Position numbers and translations under genes: made by a program
NCBI GenBank assembly: GCA_035527975.1
Contig: DATKZM010000030.1
Location: forward strand, 86,670-150,669
DNA length: 64,000 bases
Direction: 5' to 3'
Origin: DATKZM01 sp035527975
GTDB taxonomy: Bacteria; Pseudomonadota; Alphaproteobacteria; JAPULJ01
Shown: piece after piece, positions 32,095 to 39,796 of the stretch
Numbering within the stretch: the stretch's first letter is position 1
How the letters are laid out: every line of letters begins with the position of its first letter
Notes under the pieces: model-generated
The model's database searches: none
What the model saw: the letters and a program-made list of their open reading frames with translations, nothing else
Told to the model about the DNA's origin: nothing

Positions 32095-32226
32095 CTAGTG
32101 TCCTGCCCCGGAAATTCGTCCCACGAATTTCCGGGACTAGCAGGCCACCAAATACTTGGTTCTAGTGTGATTCAGCTTCCAAATTTCGTCACATTGATGC
32201 GACGAACTTCGGAACCATCACACTAG
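32095..32226. mobile_element. MITE-like palindromic element, full-length copy 1
   Basis: Flanked by CTAG at both ends (32095-32098 and 32223-32226). Two sub-hairpins are seen: GGAAATTCGT paired with ACGAATTTCC, and a second TAGTGTGATTC to CATCACACTA module. It is about 85-90% identical by eye to 42369-42500. The right-hand CTAG is the stop codon (TAG on the minus strand) of the LAB_N gene. No transposase is encoded. Confidence 0.8.
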
Positions 32227-32531
32227 TCGTCGATCGGCACCTGGTCGGCGTCGCCGCCGCGTTGCTTGTGGATGAGGTAGAGGTTGCGGGCATAGATGAC
32301 CAGCCCGCCTGCCTGGCCGGCGATGAACACCGGGTCGCCGCGGTAGATCGCGTAGGACAGCAGCGTCACGCCGCCCAGCACGCTGAAATACCAGAAGGCG
32401 ACCGGCACGATGCTCTTCTTGGCCCGCTCGGAGACGAACCACTGGATGATGAAGCGCATCGAGAACAGCGCCTGGCCGAAGAAGCCGACCACGATCCAGA
32501 TGACCTCCGCGGTTGAAAGCGTCGCGTTCAT
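32223..32531 (-). CDS. Lipid A biosynthesis N-terminal (LAB_N) domain membrane protein
   Basis: Small membrane protein of 102 residues with three TM segments. WIVVGFFGQALFSMRFIIQWFVSERAKKSIVPVAFWYFSVLGGVTLLSYAIYRGDPVFIAGQAGGLVIYARNLYLI is the complete LAB_N pattern (first part quoted in pieces of the family: FGQALFSMRFIIQW and PVAFWYFSVLGG). It starts 6 bp after the GT2 gene stop. LAB_N proteins accompany glycosyltransferases of lipid-linked sugar transfer and probably anchor or dock the GT2 enzyme. The C-terminal stop is supplied by the MITE-like repeat. Confidence 0.88.
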   Translation of the reverse strand: MNATLSTAEVIWIVVGFFGQALFSMRFIIQWFVSERAKKSIVPVAFWYFSVLGGVTLLSYAIYRGDPVFIAGQAGGLVIYARNLYLIHKQRGGDADQVPIDD

Positions 32532-32537
32532 GGAGCG

Positions 32538-33287
32538 TCAGTCCTCTCTCGAGCTTGTTTGTTTCGTTTTGCCGGGATAGCGCGACCGGCGTTGCAGCCA
32601 CATCACGCCGAGCAGGTCCCAGATGCCGACCCATAGCCGGTCGAACACGCCGTACTTGGATGTTCCACGTTCGCGCGGACGGTGCTTGACCTCGACCGAG
32701 ACAACCTCGCGGCCCTGCCGCAGGAAGAGCGGCGGCAGGAAACGGTGCATGTGGTCGAAGCGCGGCAAATCCAAGAACGCCTCGCGCGCGAAGAGCTTGA
32801 GCCCGCAGCCTGAATCGGGTGTGGCGTCGCCCAGCAAACGGGACCGGATGCCATTGCCCACCTTCGAGGCAAAGCGCCGCCAGCCGGTATCCTTGCGGTT
32901 CTTGCGGTGGCCGCAGGCGACGAGATTTTCGTCGGGCGCACCGCTTGCCGTCATGCGCTGCCAAAGCCGGACGATGCCCTCCGGGTCGTTCTGGCCATCG
33001 CCGTCGAGGGTTGCCACGATCGGCGCGCGGGCCGCCTTGACGCCGCTGATGACGGCGCGGCTCTGGCCGCAGCAGACGTCGTGGCGGATCACCCGCAGGC
33101 GGTGATGCGCCTTAGCCGCTTCGGCGAGCGCCTCGGCGGTGCCGTCGCTTGAGCCGTCATCGACATAGACGATCTCGAAATCGAGCCGGCCGTCGAGCGC
33201 GTCCATGAGCGTGCTGACGATCTCGGCCGCCAAAGGCGCTATGTTCTCCGCCTCGTTGTGGACGGGCACGACGACGGACAGGTCCAT
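32538..33287 (-). CDS. Glycosyltransferase family 2 (dolichol-phosphate/undecaprenyl-phosphate sugar transferase-like)
   Basis: GT-A enzyme of 249 residues without the C-terminal TM anchors found in GtrB or ArnC. LSVVVPVHNEAENIAPLAAEI is the N-terminus, IVYVDDGSSDGTAEAL the nucleotide-binding block, and ATLDGDGQNDPEGI carries the metal-binding DxD-type motif. It likely transfers a sugar from a nucleotide donor to a polyprenyl phosphate, which the divergent ArnT-like GT39 would then use. The missing anchor may be provided by the co-transcribed LAB_N protein. Confidence 0.88.
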   Translation of the reverse strand: MDLSVVVPVHNEAENIAPLAAEIVSTLMDALDGRLDFEIVYVDDGSSDGTAEALAEAAKAHHRLRVIRHDVCCGQSRAVISGVKAARAPIVATLDGDGQNDPEGIVRLWQRMTASGAPDENLVACGHRKNRKDTGWRRFASKVGNGIRSRLLGDATPDSGCGLKLFAREAFLDLPRFDHMHRFLPPLFLRQGREVVSVEVKHRPRERGTSKYGVFDRLWVGIWDLLGVMWLQRRSRYPGKTKQTSSRED

Positions 33288-33433
33288 GAAGCTTGGCCTC
33301 GGCCGGGGTTGAGCAGGCGCCAGCGTTTCCGGACGCCCGCCCGAATTGACCGGTCCCCGGCAACTGTCATACTTAACGCGCGGAAATCGGGCCGCTCCTT
33401 AGCACGACTGTACCAACTGTTACCAGTCAGCGC

Positions 33434-35251
33434 GTGCCGCGCGGCCGGCCCGGACGGTTCCACCTGGTTACCAAGCCGGCGCGCCCCGACCGAATTCTGC
33501 CACGCGCTACTCGGAGGTTCGCACCCAAATTGCATAGCCTGCTGACCGGATCGCGGCCATACATTCTGCTCGTGCTGCTGTGCCTGGCGTTCTTTTTGCC
33601 GGGCCAGTCGGCGTTGCCGCCGGTCGACCGCGACGAGGCGCGTTTCGCCCAGGCCACGCGGCAGATGCTGCAAACCGGCGATCTCATCAACATCCGCTTC
33701 CAGGACACACCCCGGCACAAAAAGCCTGCGGGGATCTATTGGCTGCAGGCGGCGTCGGTCGGGCTGTTCGGCGAGACGAACGCGAACGCCGTCTGGCCCT
33801 ATCGGCTGCCCTCGGTGCTGGGTGCGATCGCGGCGGTGCTGCTGACCTTCGCACTCGGCTGCGTGCTGTTCGAGCGACGTGTCGCCTTCCTTGGCGCTGC
33901 GGTTCTGGCCAGCTCCACATTGCTCGTCATCGAGGCGCATCTCGCCAAAACCGATGCAGTGCTGCTGGCCTGCATATTGGCGGCGATGTTGGCGCTGGCA
34001 CGGATTTACGCCGGAGCGCGCGACTCTTATGAACACGAAAAGCCGGAGATCGGATGGTCCGCGCCGATCGTGTTCTGGGCGGCGCTCGGCGTCTCCGCCC
34101 TGGTCAAAGGTCCGATCGGGCCGATGGTGGCGCTGCTCACCATTGCCGCGCTCTGGATCGCCGACCGGCGGGCGGGCCGGCCGACACGGCTGATCGCGCG
34201 GCTGAAGCCCCATATCGGCGTGCCGCTGGCGGCCGCGATTTTTGCGCCCTGGCTGATCGCCATCATGAGCGCCACCGGCGGCAGCTTCGTCGGCGACGCG
34301 GTGAAGAGTGATCTGTTGCCCAAGCTGATCTCGGGCCAGGAGGGGCACGGCTTTCCGCCGGGCTATTTCCTGTTTCTGCTGACCGCCACGATGTGGCCGG
34401 GCGCGCTCTTCGTCTGGCACGGCATCGTCTGGGGCTGGCAGAACCGCTGGGAATGGCCGGTGACGTTTTGCGTCGCCTGGGCACTGCCCTCCTGGATCGT
34501 CTTCGAGCTCGTGCCGACCAAGCTGCCGCATTATGTGCTGCCGCTCTACCCGGCGCTGGCACTGCTTGCCGCGCGCGCGGCCTTCGCCGTGGCAGAGGGC
34601 GACATTCCGCGCTTCTATAAATGGGACAGCCGCCTCGCACTTGGCGCCTTCGCCGGCGTCGCGCTTGCCATCGGCGGTGGTCTGGTGGCGCTGCCGATCG
34701 CCCTCGACAGCCGCTTTTCCTGGGCCGCGCTGGTCCCGCTCGCTGTTGCGATCGGTCTGTCGGCTTACGTGCTGATCCAATGCCACCGCGCCCGCGTGGT
34801 TCCGGCACTCGCCGCCGCCATCATCGGCGCCGCCTTCATCTTTGGTCCCGCTGCGCAGTGGGTGCTGCCGGGGGTCGAGGCGCTGTGGCTGTCGCGTTCG
34901 GCCGGGCGGCTGGTCCAAAAGAGCGCGCCCACTGCCAGGCCGACCACGCCTGGGCCGACCGTCGCGGCGAGCGGCTATCACGAGCCGAGCCTGGTCTTTA
35001 TCCTGGGCCGGCAGACCAAACTGATCGCCCCGGAAGAGATCGCAACAACCATGCGCGGCGATGCCTCGGTGCTGGGGCTCATCGGCGCCGACAAGGAAGG
35101 GCGGTTTCGCGCCGCCCTGGCAGGCGATGCCGTCCGGCTGAAGGCGCTCGGCACGGCGCGCGGCTTCAATTATTCCAAGGGCAACTGGGTGACCCTGACG
35201 CTCTACCGCCTGACGCCCAAGAAGGCGCGCGCTGTGCGGGATGCACGGTGA
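33434..35251 (+). CDS. ArnT-like glycosyltransferase, family 39
   Basis: Integral membrane transferase of up to 605 residues with about eleven TM segments. The GTG at 33434 is the first possible start; the recognisable fold begins about residue 40 (SRPYILLVLLCLAFFLPG), so a later start cannot be excluded. PPVDRDEARFAQATRQML is the catalytic first loop with the DE pair (Asp-Glu) of GT-C enzymes, and ALVKGPIGPMVALL is a conserved block. It should move a sugar from a polyprenyl-phosphate carrier to lipid A or another envelope acceptor. Its stop overlaps the GTG start of the PAP2 gene by two bases. Confidence 0.87.
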   Translation: MPRGRPGRFHLVTKPARPDRILPRATRRFAPKLHSLLTGSRPYILLVLLCLAFFLPGQSALPPVDRDEARFAQATRQMLQTGDLINIRFQDTPRHKKPAGIYWLQAASVGLFGETNANAVWPYRLPSVLGAIAAVLLTFALGCVLFERRVAFLGAAVLASSTLLVIEAHLAKTDAVLLACILAAMLALARIYAGARDSYEHEKPEIGWSAPIVFWAALGVSALVKGPIGPMVALLTIAALWIADRRAGRPTRLIARLKPHIGVPLAAAIFAPWLIAIMSATGGSFVGDAVKSDLLPKLISGQEGHGFPPGYFLFLLTATMWPGALFVWHGIVWGWQNRWEWPVTFCVAWALPSWIVFELVPTKLPHYVLPLYPALALLAARAAFAVAEGDIPRFYKWDSRLALGAFAGVALAIGGGLVALPIALDSRFSWAALVPLAVAIGLSAYVLIQCHRARVVPALAAAIIGAAFIFGPAAQWVLPGVEALWLSRSAGRLVQKSAPTARPTTPGPTVAASGYHEPSLVFILGRQTKLIAPEEIATTMRGDASVLGLIGADKEGRFRAALAGDAVRLKALGTARGFNYSKGNWVTLTLYRLTPKKARAVRDAR

Positions 35252-36762
35252 GCCGGCCGGGCACAGGGATGCGCGGCGCGCGGCCCGCGGCGCTTTCGTT
35301 CACCGGCCTGGTGCTGGCGACGGCCGCGATCGTGGTGTTGTTTCGCCTCTTCCCGGAAATCGATCTTTGGTTCCAGCGTCTGTTCTGGGACGAGACGCAG
35401 GGGTTCTTCCTCAAGAACAGCGCCTTCGCGACGGTCTTCTATAAGGGCATCCGCTGGGCGACGCCGGTCGTGGTCGTCCTGTTATGCGTTGTGCTGCTGC
35501 TTGGGTTCGTGCGCACCAGCGAGGCCACAATTCGAGCGCGCAAGCCGGCACTTGTCCTCCTCGCCTGCATCGCCATTGGGTCGGGACTGATCGTCAACAC
35601 GCTGCTCAAGGACCAATGGGGCCGGGCGCGGCCGAGCCAGATCACCGAGTTTGGCGGTGTCATGCAATTCACCCCGCCCTTCGCCATCGCCGAACAGTGC
35701 GAGCGCAACTGCTCGTTCGTGGCTGGCCACCCATCATTGGTTTTCGCGTTTTTCGGCCTGGCCTTGTTTGCCGGGAGGCGGCGAGGGCTGGCTCTGGCGG
35801 CGGTCACGGTCGGCGGCGCGATGGCCGGGCTCGGCCGCGTCATACAGGGCGGGCATTTCCTGAGCGACGTGATTTTTTCCGGCGTGGTGATGTTCATCGT
35901 CTCCTGGGTGCTCTACCGGCTGGTGCTGCCGCTGCGCCTTGATGGCGCGATGCCCCGCGCCGGTGCGCCGCCGGGCGCGCGCAAGGCCGGGGGTGAGATC
36001 GCGGTTTTCCTGCGCGAGCTCTTCGCGATTGCCCGCGCCAAGCCTGTCTCGGCAACACCGTCGCATCTGGAGGCAATGGGCACGCGGCTGCTGACGCTGG
36101 TGTCGCTGGCGACCGTTGTGGCCTGCGCGCTCGGGATCTTGTGGATCGACCGGCCGCTCGCCCTTGCCCTCAAGGCGAATGCCGGCGGTCTGGCCGGGCT
36201 GGCGGAGGCGATCGCCGCCTTCGGCAGCTCGACCATGTGGCTGGTCGCCGCCGGGGTGATGGGCATCGCACTGTGGCTGGCGAGCCGGCGGGTAGACACG
36301 GAGGATGCGGCGGAACGTTACCGCGAGGCCTCGCAGCGCGCGCTTTTCTTCCTGGTTGCGGTGGGCGGCGCGGGGCTCACGGTCAATCTCCTCAAGTTCG
36401 TCTTTGGGCGAACCCGACCGCGCCTGCTGTTCAGCGAAGACGCCTACGCGTTCCAGTTCTTCGGGACCAATGCCGATGTCTGGTCGTTCCCGTCGGGCCA
36501 TACGGTGACCGCAGCGGCGGTCGCGGCAGCAATCTATTTCCTCTGGCCGCGGCTAGTGGCGCCGTTCGCCGTGTTGGCGGTGCTGGTCGGATTGGCGCGT
36601 GTCGTGCAGACCGTGCATTATCTGAGCGATGTTCTGTTCAGTATCTATCTCGCCCTGATCTTTACGCTCTCAACCAAGGTGTGGTTTGAGCGCCGCGGCT
36701 TTCTCATCTTCGCGCATGACGGCACGGCCGGAGACCGCTTGGTGAGCGAACCGGCGGAATAG
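35248..36762 (+). CDS. Double PAP2-domain membrane phosphatase
   Basis: Protein of 504 residues, started at the GTG at 35248 that overlaps the ArnT-like stop (GTGA). Two complete PAP2 units are visible. Unit one has KDQWGRARP (121-129), SFVAGHPS (His161) and RVIQGGHFLSD (197-207). Unit two has KFVFGRTRP (383-391), FPSGHTV (His418) and RVVQTVHYLSD (451-461). A linker of about 50 polar residues and further TM segments separate them. The family dephosphorylates lipids (undecaprenyl pyrophosphate, lipid A 1- or 4'-phosphate). With GT2, LAB_N and ArnT-like genes around it, lipid A dephosphorylation is the likeliest role. The first unit lacks the usual PSGH proline. Confidence 0.88.
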   Translation: MSRPGTGMRGARPAALSFTGLVLATAAIVVLFRLFPEIDLWFQRLFWDETQGFFLKNSAFATVFYKGIRWATPVVVVLLCVVLLLGFVRTSEATIRARKPALVLLACIAIGSGLIVNTLLKDQWGRARPSQITEFGGVMQFTPPFAIAEQCERNCSFVAGHPSLVFAFFGLALFAGRRRGLALAAVTVGGAMAGLGRVIQGGHFLSDVIFSGVVMFIVSWVLYRLVLPLRLDGAMPRAGAPPGARKAGGEIAVFLRELFAIARAKPVSATPSHLEAMGTRLLTLVSLATVVACALGILWIDRPLALALKANAGGLAGLAEAIAAFGSSTMWLVAAGVMGIALWLASRRVDTEDAAERYREASQRALFFLVAVGGAGLTVNLLKFVFGRTRPRLLFSEDAYAFQFFGTNADVWSFPSGHTVTAAAVAAAIYFLWPRLVAPFAVLAVLVGLARVVQTVHYLSDVLFSIYLALIFTLSTKVWFERRGFLIFAHDGTAGDRLVSEPAE

Positions 36763-36791
36763 CGGCAAAGATTTTGGGGAGGGAGTTTCAG

Positions 36792-37643
36792 ATGGACGCT
36801 GCTGCAAACCTCGAACAATGGATTGGCAAAAAACAGACGGCCGAAGATGTCGTCACGGCGCGGATGCTCGATCACATGGGCTCCACGCTTGGCCGCGAAG
36901 ACCCACCGGCGCGCGCGGGCGATGCCATGCCGCCCGGCTGGCAGTGGATGGTCTGTGCGTCGGCAGTAGGCCCGAAAGACACGGCGCCCGATGGGCTGTC
37001 CAAGAGCGGCGGCATTCTGCCGCCAATCCCCTTGCCGCGCCGCATGTGGGCCGGCGGCCGCATGACGATCCACCGGCCGCTCCGCGTCGGCGAGGCGGTG
37101 CGCTGCGTGACGACGATCAAATCGGCCGTGCAGAAGGTCGGCCGCAGCGGGCCGATCGCCTTCGTCACGCTGGCCTACGACTATTCGGGCGAAAACGGTC
37201 TGGCGGTCGCCGAGGAGCTCGATGTCGCCTACCGCGCCGCCGCGCAGCCGGGCGAGACCGCACCGCCGCCGGCCGCCGCGCCGATGGAGGCGCGCTGGAC
37301 GCGCACGGTCACGCCCGATCCGGTGTTGTTGTTCAAGTACTCCGCGCTCACGTTCAACCCGCACCGCATCCATTACGACCGGCCCTACACGACCGAGGTC
37401 GAGGGCTATCCGGGATTGCTGGTGCACGGGCCGTTGATCGCCACGCTGTTGCTCGACCTGATCCGCCGCAATACCGACCGGCCGCTCAAATCGTTGTCAT
37501 ATCGCGCGATGCGCCCGCTCTACGACACCGCACCCTTCGCGCTATGCGGCGCGCCGACGGACGATGCCAGCGGCTGCGTCGTCTGGGCGCTCGACCCCGA
37601 AGGCGCAGTCGCGCAGCAGATCGAGGCGGACTTCGGGGCGTAG
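36792..37643 (+). CDS. MaoC/HTD2-family dehydratase (mesaconyl-C4-CoA hydratase-like)
   Basis: Protein of 283 residues with two hot-dog folds. The N-terminal FAS1-like dehydratase half has LDHMGSTLGREDPP and RRMWAGGRMTIHRPLRVGEAVRC. The C-terminal MaoC half shows FKYSALTFNPHRIHYDRPYTTEVEGYPGLLVHGPLIATLLLDL with the catalytic His/Asp region. Start ATG 36792 follows GGGAGGGAG. This arrangement is that of HTD2 and of mesaconyl-C4-CoA (3-methylfumaryl-CoA) hydratases. It hydrates or dehydrates an acyl-CoA; the exact substrate is open. It stands alone 29 bp after the PAP2 gene. Confidence 0.84.
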   Translation: MDAAANLEQWIGKKQTAEDVVTARMLDHMGSTLGREDPPARAGDAMPPGWQWMVCASAVGPKDTAPDGLSKSGGILPPIPLPRRMWAGGRMTIHRPLRVGEAVRCVTTIKSAVQKVGRSGPIAFVTLAYDYSGENGLAVAEELDVAYRAAAQPGETAPPPAAAPMEARWTRTVTPDPVLLFKYSALTFNPHRIHYDRPYTTEVEGYPGLLVHGPLIATLLLDLIRRNTDRPLKSLSYRAMRPLYDTAPFALCGAPTDDASGCVVWALDPEGAVAQQIEADFGA

Positions 37644-37662
37644 AGGAGGCCGGTAGCTCTGC

Positions 37663-38532
37663 TTAACCCCCGTCAGCGACAAGCCCATCGACGGTGACGG
37701 TGGCGGGGCCCTCGAAGTCGCGGTCGTGACCGAGGCTGGGAATGCGTTTGCGTGCTTGGGCCACCTTGGCCATGTCGATCTCGGCGAGGATCACACCTTC
37801 GCCCTCGCCGGCCTCGGCGAGGATTTCCCCCCACGGATCGACGATCAGCGAGTGGCCGTAGGTCTTACGGCCTTGCGCGTGCTCGCCGCATTGGGCGGGC
37901 GCGATGACGAAGGCACCGGTCTCGATCGCCCGCGCGCGCATCAGCACATGCCAATGCGCCCGGCCGGTCGTCACGGTGAAGGCCGAGGGGATGGTGAGGA
38001 TGCCCGCTCCGGCATGGGCGAGCGCGCGGTAGAGCTGCGGGAAGCGAAGGTCGTAACAGATCGTGAGCCCGATGAGGCCCCACGGGCTGGGCGCCACCAC
38101 CGCCTCGCTGCCAGGCCGGATACGCTCGCTCTCGCGGTACCACTCGTCCTCGCGCAGGTTCACATCGAAGAGGAATATCTTGTCATAGCGCGCGGCGATG
38201 TTGCCGGCGGCGTCGATCAGGAAGGAGCGGTTGGACAGTTTCTCGGCGCCCCGGTCGCGGATCGAAAGCGAGCCCAGCAGGATCCACGTCCCGGTTTCCT
38301 GGGCCAGCGCGCGGAAGGCCGGCAACGCTGGATGTTCGTTTTCGGGCAGCCCCTTGGCGAGCGCGAGCTTGGTGTCGGGCTCGATCAGGGTCGCGTTCTC
38401 GGGCAGCGTAATGAAATCAGCGCCTTGCCTGGCGGCTTCGCGGGCAAGCGCCAGCCCGCGCGCGACATTCGGCTCGATCTCCCGCCCGGCGGTGATCTGG
38501 ACGCAGGCTGCGGTGAAGCTCGCAGGGGTCAC
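37663..38532 (-). CDS. Carbon-nitrogen hydrolase (Nit1/Nit2-like amidase)
   Basis: Nitrilase-superfamily amidase of 289 residues. The triad is Glu45 (FITLPENATL), Lys118 (ARYDKIFLFDVNL) and Cys159 (LTICYDLRFPQLYR). These blocks match the Nit branch, whose members hydrolyse deaminated glutathione or 2-oxoglutaramate-type amides, i.e. metabolite repair. In alphaproteobacteria it commonly sits beside grxC, as here (grxC lies 18 bp upstream on the same strand). Confidence 0.9.
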   Translation of the reverse strand: MTPASFTAACVQITAGREIEPNVARGLALAREAARQGADFITLPENATLIEPDTKLALAKGLPENEHPALPAFRALAQETGTWILLGSLSIRDRGAEKLSNRSFLIDAAGNIAARYDKIFLFDVNLREDEWYRESERIRPGSEAVVAPSPWGLIGLTICYDLRFPQLYRALAHAGAGILTIPSAFTVTTGRAHWHVLMRARAIETGAFVIAPAQCGEHAQGRKTYGHSLIVDPWGEILAEAGEGEGVILAEIDMAKVAQARKRIPSLGHDRDFEGPATVTVDGLVADGG

Positions 38533-38550
38533 TGTTTCCTCAATCGCGGG

Positions 38551-38814
38551 TCACGCAGTGTTTGCCAGCAGCGCGTCGAGCTCGCCCTGGGCTTCCAGCG
38601 TGTAAAGCTCGTCGGAGCCGCCGATATGGCGCTCGCCGATCCAGATCTGCGGCACCGAGTTCGCGCCGCCCGCCCTGGCGCTCATCTCGGCGCGCTTCTT
38701 GGGATTGAACGTGACGTCGATCTCATCGAAGGCAACGCCCTTGGAGTCCAGCAGCGCCTTGGCACGGTAGCAGAAGCCGCATAGGCCGGTGGTATAGATG
38801 GTGACGTCGGGCAT
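38551..38814 (-). CDS. grxC: Glutaredoxin 3
   Basis: Dithiol glutaredoxin of 87 residues, start at 38814 (MPDVTIYTTGLCGFCYRAKALL). Active-site Cys12 and Cys15 lie in CGFC, a variant of the usual CPYC. SVPQIWIGERHIGGSDEL contains the cis-proline (VPQ) and the GGSDD-like glutathione-binding motif. The frame runs on upstream to 39111 but only through the structured RNA element. It is co-directional with the nitrilase-like gene and is the classical neighbour of that gene. Confidence 0.92.
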   Translation of the reverse strand: MPDVTIYTTGLCGFCYRAKALLDSKGVAFDEIDVTFNPKKRAEMSARAGGANSVPQIWIGERHIGGSDELYTLEAQGELDALLANTA

Positions 38815-38919
38815 TCCGGGGCTCCGTAGCCGATTGCAGGGATGTCGCATCTCCCCCCAACTATTTATAGGTCGGCGCGGGTAAATTTTCCATGGGGCTT
38901 GCCGCGGGGGTGACTGGTC

Positions 38920-38948
38920 AAAAAAAGAGGGCCGGCGTGAGCCGGCCC
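38920..38948 (-). terminator. Intrinsic terminator of RNA element copy 1
   Basis: On the minus strand GGGCCGGC pairs with GCCGGCCC around a 4-nt loop (stem at 38929-38948) and is followed by CTC and seven U residues (38920-38926). This is a textbook rho-independent terminator and fixes the transcription direction of the element as leftward. Confidence 0.85.
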
Positions 38949-39128
38949 AAGTTTGGGGTCTGGAGAGAAGGCTCGAAAGACGAGCCTCGAGGAGGAAGCC
39001 GGAAAAGGACCCAATCTGCGATTCAAGGGAGGGAGGTCGGCCGCATGGGGGATACGGCATGAATGATCGCGTCTTGAAATCCTCCTCCGTTCTAACTCCG
39101 CACGACGGCAACGCCGTCGATGAGGAGG
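38920..39128 (-). ncRNA. Predicted structured small RNA, tandem copy 1
   Basis: An about 210-nt non-coding unit bounded by a CRP-type promoter and an intrinsic terminator. In leftward order it can form: an outer stem CCTCCTC/GAGGAGG (39122-39128 with 39081-39087) enclosing GACGGC/GCCGTC (39113-39118 with 39104-39109), a stem AGGCTCG/CGAGCCT (39081-adjacent region at 38969-38987), and the terminator. Copy 2 at 39284-39493 keeps the stems and differs mainly in loops. It also contains CU-rich anti-Shine-Dalgarno-like motifs (CUCCUCC, CUUCCUCCUC, CCUCCCUCCC). No conserved reading frame is shared by the copies. The exact 5' end is uncertain by about 10 nt. Confidence 0.65.
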
Positions 39129-39130
39129 AG

Positions 39131-39171
39131 CTTATGCGAGGCCCGGCTTGAGGGCTGTGACGGCTGTCACA
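39131..39171 (-). promoter_or_regulatory. CRP-type site and -10 element ahead of RNA copy 1
   Basis: TGTGA-N6-TCACA (39156-39171) is a perfect CRP consensus palindrome. On the minus strand a -10-like CATAAG lies at 39136-39131, centred about 30 bp downstream, which is the class II CRP spacing (activator near -41.5). The same arrangement recurs at copy 2. Confidence 0.65.
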
Positions 39172-39283
39172 GGGGGGCGAAAAAATTAACCAGCAGCCAA
39201 AAATTTTTTATTTTTCGTTTTATTTCAGACTACTAGACAATGAGAATTATTGCTCTTTCACATCGAATCGGTGGTGACCGGCC

Positions 39284-39312
39284 AAAAAAAGAGGGCCGGC
39301 GCGAGCCGGCCC
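39284..39312 (-). terminator. Intrinsic terminator of RNA element copy 2
   Basis: On the minus strand GGGCCGGC and GCCGGCCC (39293-39312) pair around a 4-nt loop that differs by one base from copy 1, followed by a seven-U tract (39284-39290). It should end the copy 2 transcript before copy 1 begins. Confidence 0.85.
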
Positions 39313-39493
39313 AAGTTTGGGGTCTGGAGAGAAGGCTCAAATGACGAGCCTCGAGGAGGAAGCCGGAAAGAGGACCCGATCCGCGATCCAGGGGAGGGAG
39401 GTCGGCCGCATGGGGGATGCGGCTTGGATGATCGCGTCTCGAAGTCCTCCTCCGTTCTTGCTCCGCACGACGGCGACGCCGTCGATGAGGAGG
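39284..39493 (-). ncRNA. Predicted structured small RNA, tandem copy 2
   Basis: Second copy of the element at 38920-39128, about 85-90% identical by eye. The stems are kept: CCTCCTC/GAGGAGG (39087-type pair at 39487-39493 with 39446-39452), GACGGC/GCCGTC (39469-39474 with 39478-39483), AGGCTC/GAGCCT (39333-39338 with 39346-39351) and the terminator. Changes fall in loops (AAC to GAC; GTGA to GCGA) or in linkers. The duplicated unit covers 39275-39537 versus 38911-39172, including promoter and terminator, so each copy is a complete gene. Target and function are unknown. Confidence 0.65.
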
Positions 39494-39495
39494 AC

Positions 39496-39536
39496 CATAT
39501 GCGGGGGCGCGCGAAGACGCTGTGACGGCTGTCACA
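39496..39536 (-). promoter_or_regulatory. CRP-type site and -10 element ahead of RNA copy 2
   Basis: TGTGA-N6-TCACA at 39521-39536 is identical to the site of copy 1, while the sequence just downstream has diverged (GCGTCTTCGCGCGCC against GCCCTCAAGCCGGGCC). A minus-strand -10-like CATATG at 39501-39496 keeps the same about 30-bp centre distance. Preservation of site and spacing with changed linker supports function. Confidence 0.65.
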
Positions 39537-39600
39537 GGGCGCGAAAATAAATCGAGGTAGCTGCCGAATTCGGCCGGATGGTGGGCGGTTGGTCTGACTT

Positions 39601-39735
39601 CCCTCTCCACCTCTTCAGAGGGGAAGGTCGGGGAGGGGGCGTCTCTCCGTCCGCGTATCCTTGTCCAGCCGATCGCGCGCGCTGCGCCACCGGCACCCCC
39701 TCCCTAACCCTCCCCCTCTGAAGAAGGGGAGGGGA
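39601..39735. repeat. Palindromic repeat, family C copy 2
   Basis: CCTCTTCAGAGGGGAAGG at the left and CCCTCCCCCTCTGAAGAAGG at the right form an interrupted inverted repeat like that at 30125-30250. It lies between RNA copy 2 and the end of the crp-like gene. No coding potential. Confidence 0.7.
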
Positions 39736-39796
39736 TTTGGCGATATTGACGGGTCGGTTGGTGGATTGCGGGCAAACAGGCGTGCCCGAAACAACC

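Noticed and set aside
33239..34981. Long minus-strand frame of 580 codons opposite the ArnT-like gene
   Set aside because: Composition (Arg, Gln, His, Pro rich) is that of an antisense shadow in GC-rich DNA, and the plus strand encodes a clear GT39 protein.
38815..39111. Upstream extension of the glutaredoxin frame through RNA copy 1, and a similar frame in copy 2
   Set aside because: The shared peptide stretch crosses the terminator, the frames diverge upstream, and the glutaredoxin starts normally at 38814.
39230..39260. Fur/Irr-like box (AATGAGAATTATT) between the two small RNA copies
   Set aside because: Only a weak palindrome in an AT-rich stretch, and not repeated at copy 2.
39121..39525. 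Tiny plus-strand ORFs after GAGGAGG in both RNA copies (five and eight codons)
   Set aside because: The peptides are unrelated between copies and the terminators show that transcription runs on the minus strand.
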